Assembly: GCF_002289345.1 (NCBI RefSeq)
Contig: NZ_NSDG01000089.1
Coordinates: 110,645 to 147,751, forward strand
Direction of reading: 5' to 3'
From: Pseudoalteromonas sp. HM-SA03
GTDB taxonomy: Bacteria > Pseudomonadota > Gammaproteobacteria > Enterobacterales > Alteromonadaceae
Length of the DNA stretch: 37,107 bases
Below are positions 36,843 to 37,107 of the stretch, one piece after another (the first letter of the stretch is position 1; the number at the start of each line of letters is the position of its first letter). The notes beneath the pieces are model-generated. The model was not told the DNA's origin and did no database searches. It worked only from the letters and a program-made list of their open reading frames with translations. Both the position numbers and the translations under genes were made by a program.

Positions 36843-37107
36843 GCTTTATCGCAGCAGTAAAGGGAAAAGAGCCAGATTCGATTCAGTATGATCAAGATGC
36901 AATGTCTGCAATGCTTCGAGTAGGCGGGAGTGTGTCGTGGCGACATAATAATCCTGCATTGTTAAAGCTTACTATCGCAGCGAAAAATAATGGCGCCATT
37001 GGCTGTGTAAATGGGATAGCCGTATTTCCTGACAAGGCCAGCGGTGAAAACGCATTTATAGATGAGATTGCGCGCGCTAAATATGGCGATATGGTATTGG
37101 GTGAAAT
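36839..37107 (+). CDS. Candidate T6SS cargo effector, N-terminal part (3' cut by window)
   Basis: Only the first 89 codons are visible. The ATG overlaps the previous stop and has AAGGA upstream. After a short lead (MSFIAAVKGKEPDSIQYDQD) the sequence reads GGSVSWRHNNPALLK at about residues 29-43, then AIGCVNGIAVFPDKASGENAF and YGDMVLGE. This resembles the N-terminal module of phage-type cell-wall enzymes, in which a (W/Y)R-x-NNPGN motif is followed by a phenylalanine-proline strand and a glycine-rich turn; here Ala-Leu replaces Gly-Asn. As the last gene of an adaptor-encoding T6SS module, it is the likely cargo. The catalytic domain lies beyond the window, so the activity is unknown. Confidence 0.55.
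   Translation, partial: MSFIAAVKGKEPDSIQYDQDAMSAMLRVGGSVSWRHNNPALLKLTIAAKNNGAIGCVNGIAVFPDKASGENAFIDEIARAKYGDMVLGE

Overview
The window looks like a chromosomal segment of a marine gammaproteobacterium of the order Alteromonadales, most likely Pseudoalteromonas. The basis is the gene order gyrA-serC-aroA-cmk-rpsA-ihfB-lapA-lapB-pyrF, the protein sequences and the moderately low GC. No 16S gene is present, so the genus is an inference.

Bases 1-8690 are housekeeping. They hold the 3' end of gyrA with its terminator, then serC-aroA (stop/start overlap), cmk, rpsA, ihfB, the lapA-lapB pair and pyrF, all on the + strand. Clear hairpin terminators follow gyrA, rpsA and pyrF.

Bases 8700-11340 are a gene graveyard on the - strand. 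Read from 11310 down to 8730 it holds a vgrG relic with several frameshifts and stops, a possible effector C-terminal relic, a broken gene of unknown function, a broken small membrane-protein gene, and one intact 106-aa gene that resembles YezG/DUF600 immunity proteins. I read this as a decayed VgrG-effector-immunity module in which only one putative immunity gene survives. Bases 11311-11906 have no gene and probably carry the promoter of the next cluster.

Bases 11907-33315 form a complete type VI secretion system (T6SS), all on the + strand: tssJ, tssK, tssL, tssM, tagF, tssA, tssB, tssC, three unassigned genes, hcp (tssD), tssE, tssF, tssG, tssH (clpV) and vgrG (tssI). All 13 core components are present. 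TssJLM form the envelope complex, TssAEFGK the baseplate and cap, TssBC the sheath, Hcp the tube, VgrG the spike and ClpV the recycling ATPase. No PAAR protein, kinase, phosphatase, Fha protein or sigma-54 activator is seen here. Between tssC and hcp, AT-rich sequence carries a four-helix membrane protein and a tandem pair of exported paralogues of unknown function. A 110-base leader of three consecutive hairpins precedes hcp.

Bases 33332-37107 are a cargo module: a small VgrG-associated protein, a HEAT-like protein resembling TIGR02270, a DUF2169 protein (probable effector adaptor), a thiolase-fold protein resembling beta-ketoacyl synthases, and the start of a candidate effector with an N-terminal motif like that of phage-type cell-wall enzymes. 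The genes overlap or nearly touch, so they are probably translated as one unit. The effector runs off the window.
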